64,000 bases of DNA from Lentinus brumalis (Eukaryota; Basidiomycota; Agaricomycetes; Polyporales; Polyporaceae): NCBI GenBank assembly GCA_001792895.1, contig MARA01000008.1, forward strand, positions 1,116,001-1,180,000, read 5' to 3'. Below, in pieces: positions 63,286 through 64,000 of this stretch; the stretch's first letter is position 1, and every line of letters begins with the position of its first letter. Below the pieces are notes generated by a model, which saw only the letters and a program-made list of their open reading frames with translations, was not told where the DNA came from and searched no databases. The translations under genes were made by a program, and so were the position numbers.

Positions 63286-64000
63286 ATGGCCTGCATTGGC
63301 GGCACTCGATCCTTACTACGTGCGTTGTGCTGTTCTTGCCCGAACTCCATAACCGCCCCGACCCGTAGGCAACATCTGCCACATCGCGACTTCTCTGAGA
63401 TCATAGCGCATATTCGCATCGACCTTTTCGACTGCACGTCAGGGCGGTGGCTGTAAGTCTCATGCATCCACGTATACTATACTTATCTGACCCGCAATCT
63501 TCGTAATGCAGAGCGCAGACGTGTGTTCAACGTCGATGGACTATGTCGACTCGCAGCGCAGTCCTTGGACCGGAGTCCTGATGACATCGTCGACTTAGCA
63601 AGACTCGCCGAGGGTGGTTCTGGTCGGACGTTGCTCTCATGCGCGATGGCTTCCAAATGGTGGCGCGTATTCCGTCTTCGGCTAAGTAGTACGTGCCCAA
63701 GTACTTCGCTGTCGCGGCCCTGGTGAAGTGGCCACTATGACCTTTCTTCGTTCTTCTGGGCTGCCTATACCTAAGGTATACCGACAACGCGGCGGAGATG
63801 GGGTAAGTATATATTCATGGAGTTCGTCCGAGACATTACTTACTCAAGTTCAACGACGTGTGGTCAATACTAGGGCAATGAGGAATCACTTCAGTATTAC
63901 AACAAGCTGCTCAACTCGAGTCAAAGGTGATGTCGATTACCAGTTCGGCTGGAAGCCTGTATCATGCACAAGACCTGGAGGAGGTGGCGGACTGCCAGTG
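63286..64000 (+). pseudogene. AIM9: AIM9-like phosphotransferase/kinase relic, cut by window edge
   Basis: N-terminal part of an aminoglycoside-phosphotransferase/kinase-like protein of the AIM9 family, which is expanded in agaricomycetes. Recognisable pieces: an Arg-rich presequence from ATG 63286, IRIDLFDCTSGRW, RRRVFNVDGLCRLAAQSLDR, PDDIVDLARLAEGGS, then MRDGFQMVARIP in a different frame (break near 63639), an in-frame TAG before VPKYFAVA, another shift before EVATMTFLRSSGLPIPKVY, and YIFMEFVRDITY after a further shift and a small deletion. At least three disabling changes make it a pseudogene. The kinase core would lie beyond the window. Confidence 0.72.

Noticed and set aside
1..64000. 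CRISPR arrays, bacterial operons or ribosomal RNA genes
   Set aside because: None seen. The window has eukaryotic introns throughout and no spaced identical short repeats.

Overview
The window is nuclear DNA of a filamentous basidiomycete, most likely an agaricomycete such as a polypore. The evidence is GC-rich protein-coding genes broken by many 50-60 nt GT-AG introns, and gene families typical of these fungi: DUF6533 membrane proteins, a cytochrome P450, a secreted M28 peptidase, a GH25 lysozyme, an AIM9-like phosphotransferase and a Ty3/gypsy chromovirus. Intron positions were worked out by hand from splice signals and frame continuity, so outer coordinates are firmer than internal exon edges.

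Left third (1-24.9 kb): a DUF6533 membrane protein (451-2664) is followed by a decayed copy of its last exon, then by the wreck of an MFS transporter (about 4530-5854). Next come a small four-helix membrane protein (minus), a Gln-rich bHLH transcription factor (minus), a tRNA-Thr(AGT) with a 4-nt intron, a 5-kb stretch without a recognisable gene, a short basic nuclear-type protein, the mitochondrial ribosome GTPase MTG1 with a 1.67-kb first intron, and an intact MFS transporter (minus).

Middle (24.9-40.2 kb): the PDK1/Pkh kinase gene (minus) and the nucleoporin gene NUP96 (plus) are divergent. Their shared promoter of about 320 bp is split by a full-length Ty3/gypsy chromovirus (27397-37127). 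The element has 264-268 bp LTRs that differ only in two short-tract lengths and a 5-bp GGGCG target-site duplication, so the insertion is young. It carries gag, a CCHC knuckle, a 560-residue acidic block with three repeats, protease, RT-RNase H, integrase with a chromodomain, and an extra 3' ORF. Its coding region nevertheless has at least seven frame breaks.

Right third (40.2-64 kb): cytochrome P450 (minus), a small conserved membrane protein, GPI12/PIG-L de-N-acetylase (minus), a third MFS paralogue, a secreted M28 aminopeptidase (minus), the EFM7 methyltransferase, a secreted GH25 lysozyme, a zinc-ribbon membrane protein built with tandemly duplicated exons (minus), a DUF1295 membrane reductase-like protein (minus), a hormone-sensitive-lipase-type hydrolase, and a broken AIM9-like gene running off the right edge. 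Core genes (MTG1, PDK1, NUP96, GPI12, EFM7) are mixed with fast-evolving accessory genes and relics. I see no biosynthetic cluster: the single P450 has no backbone enzyme beside it.
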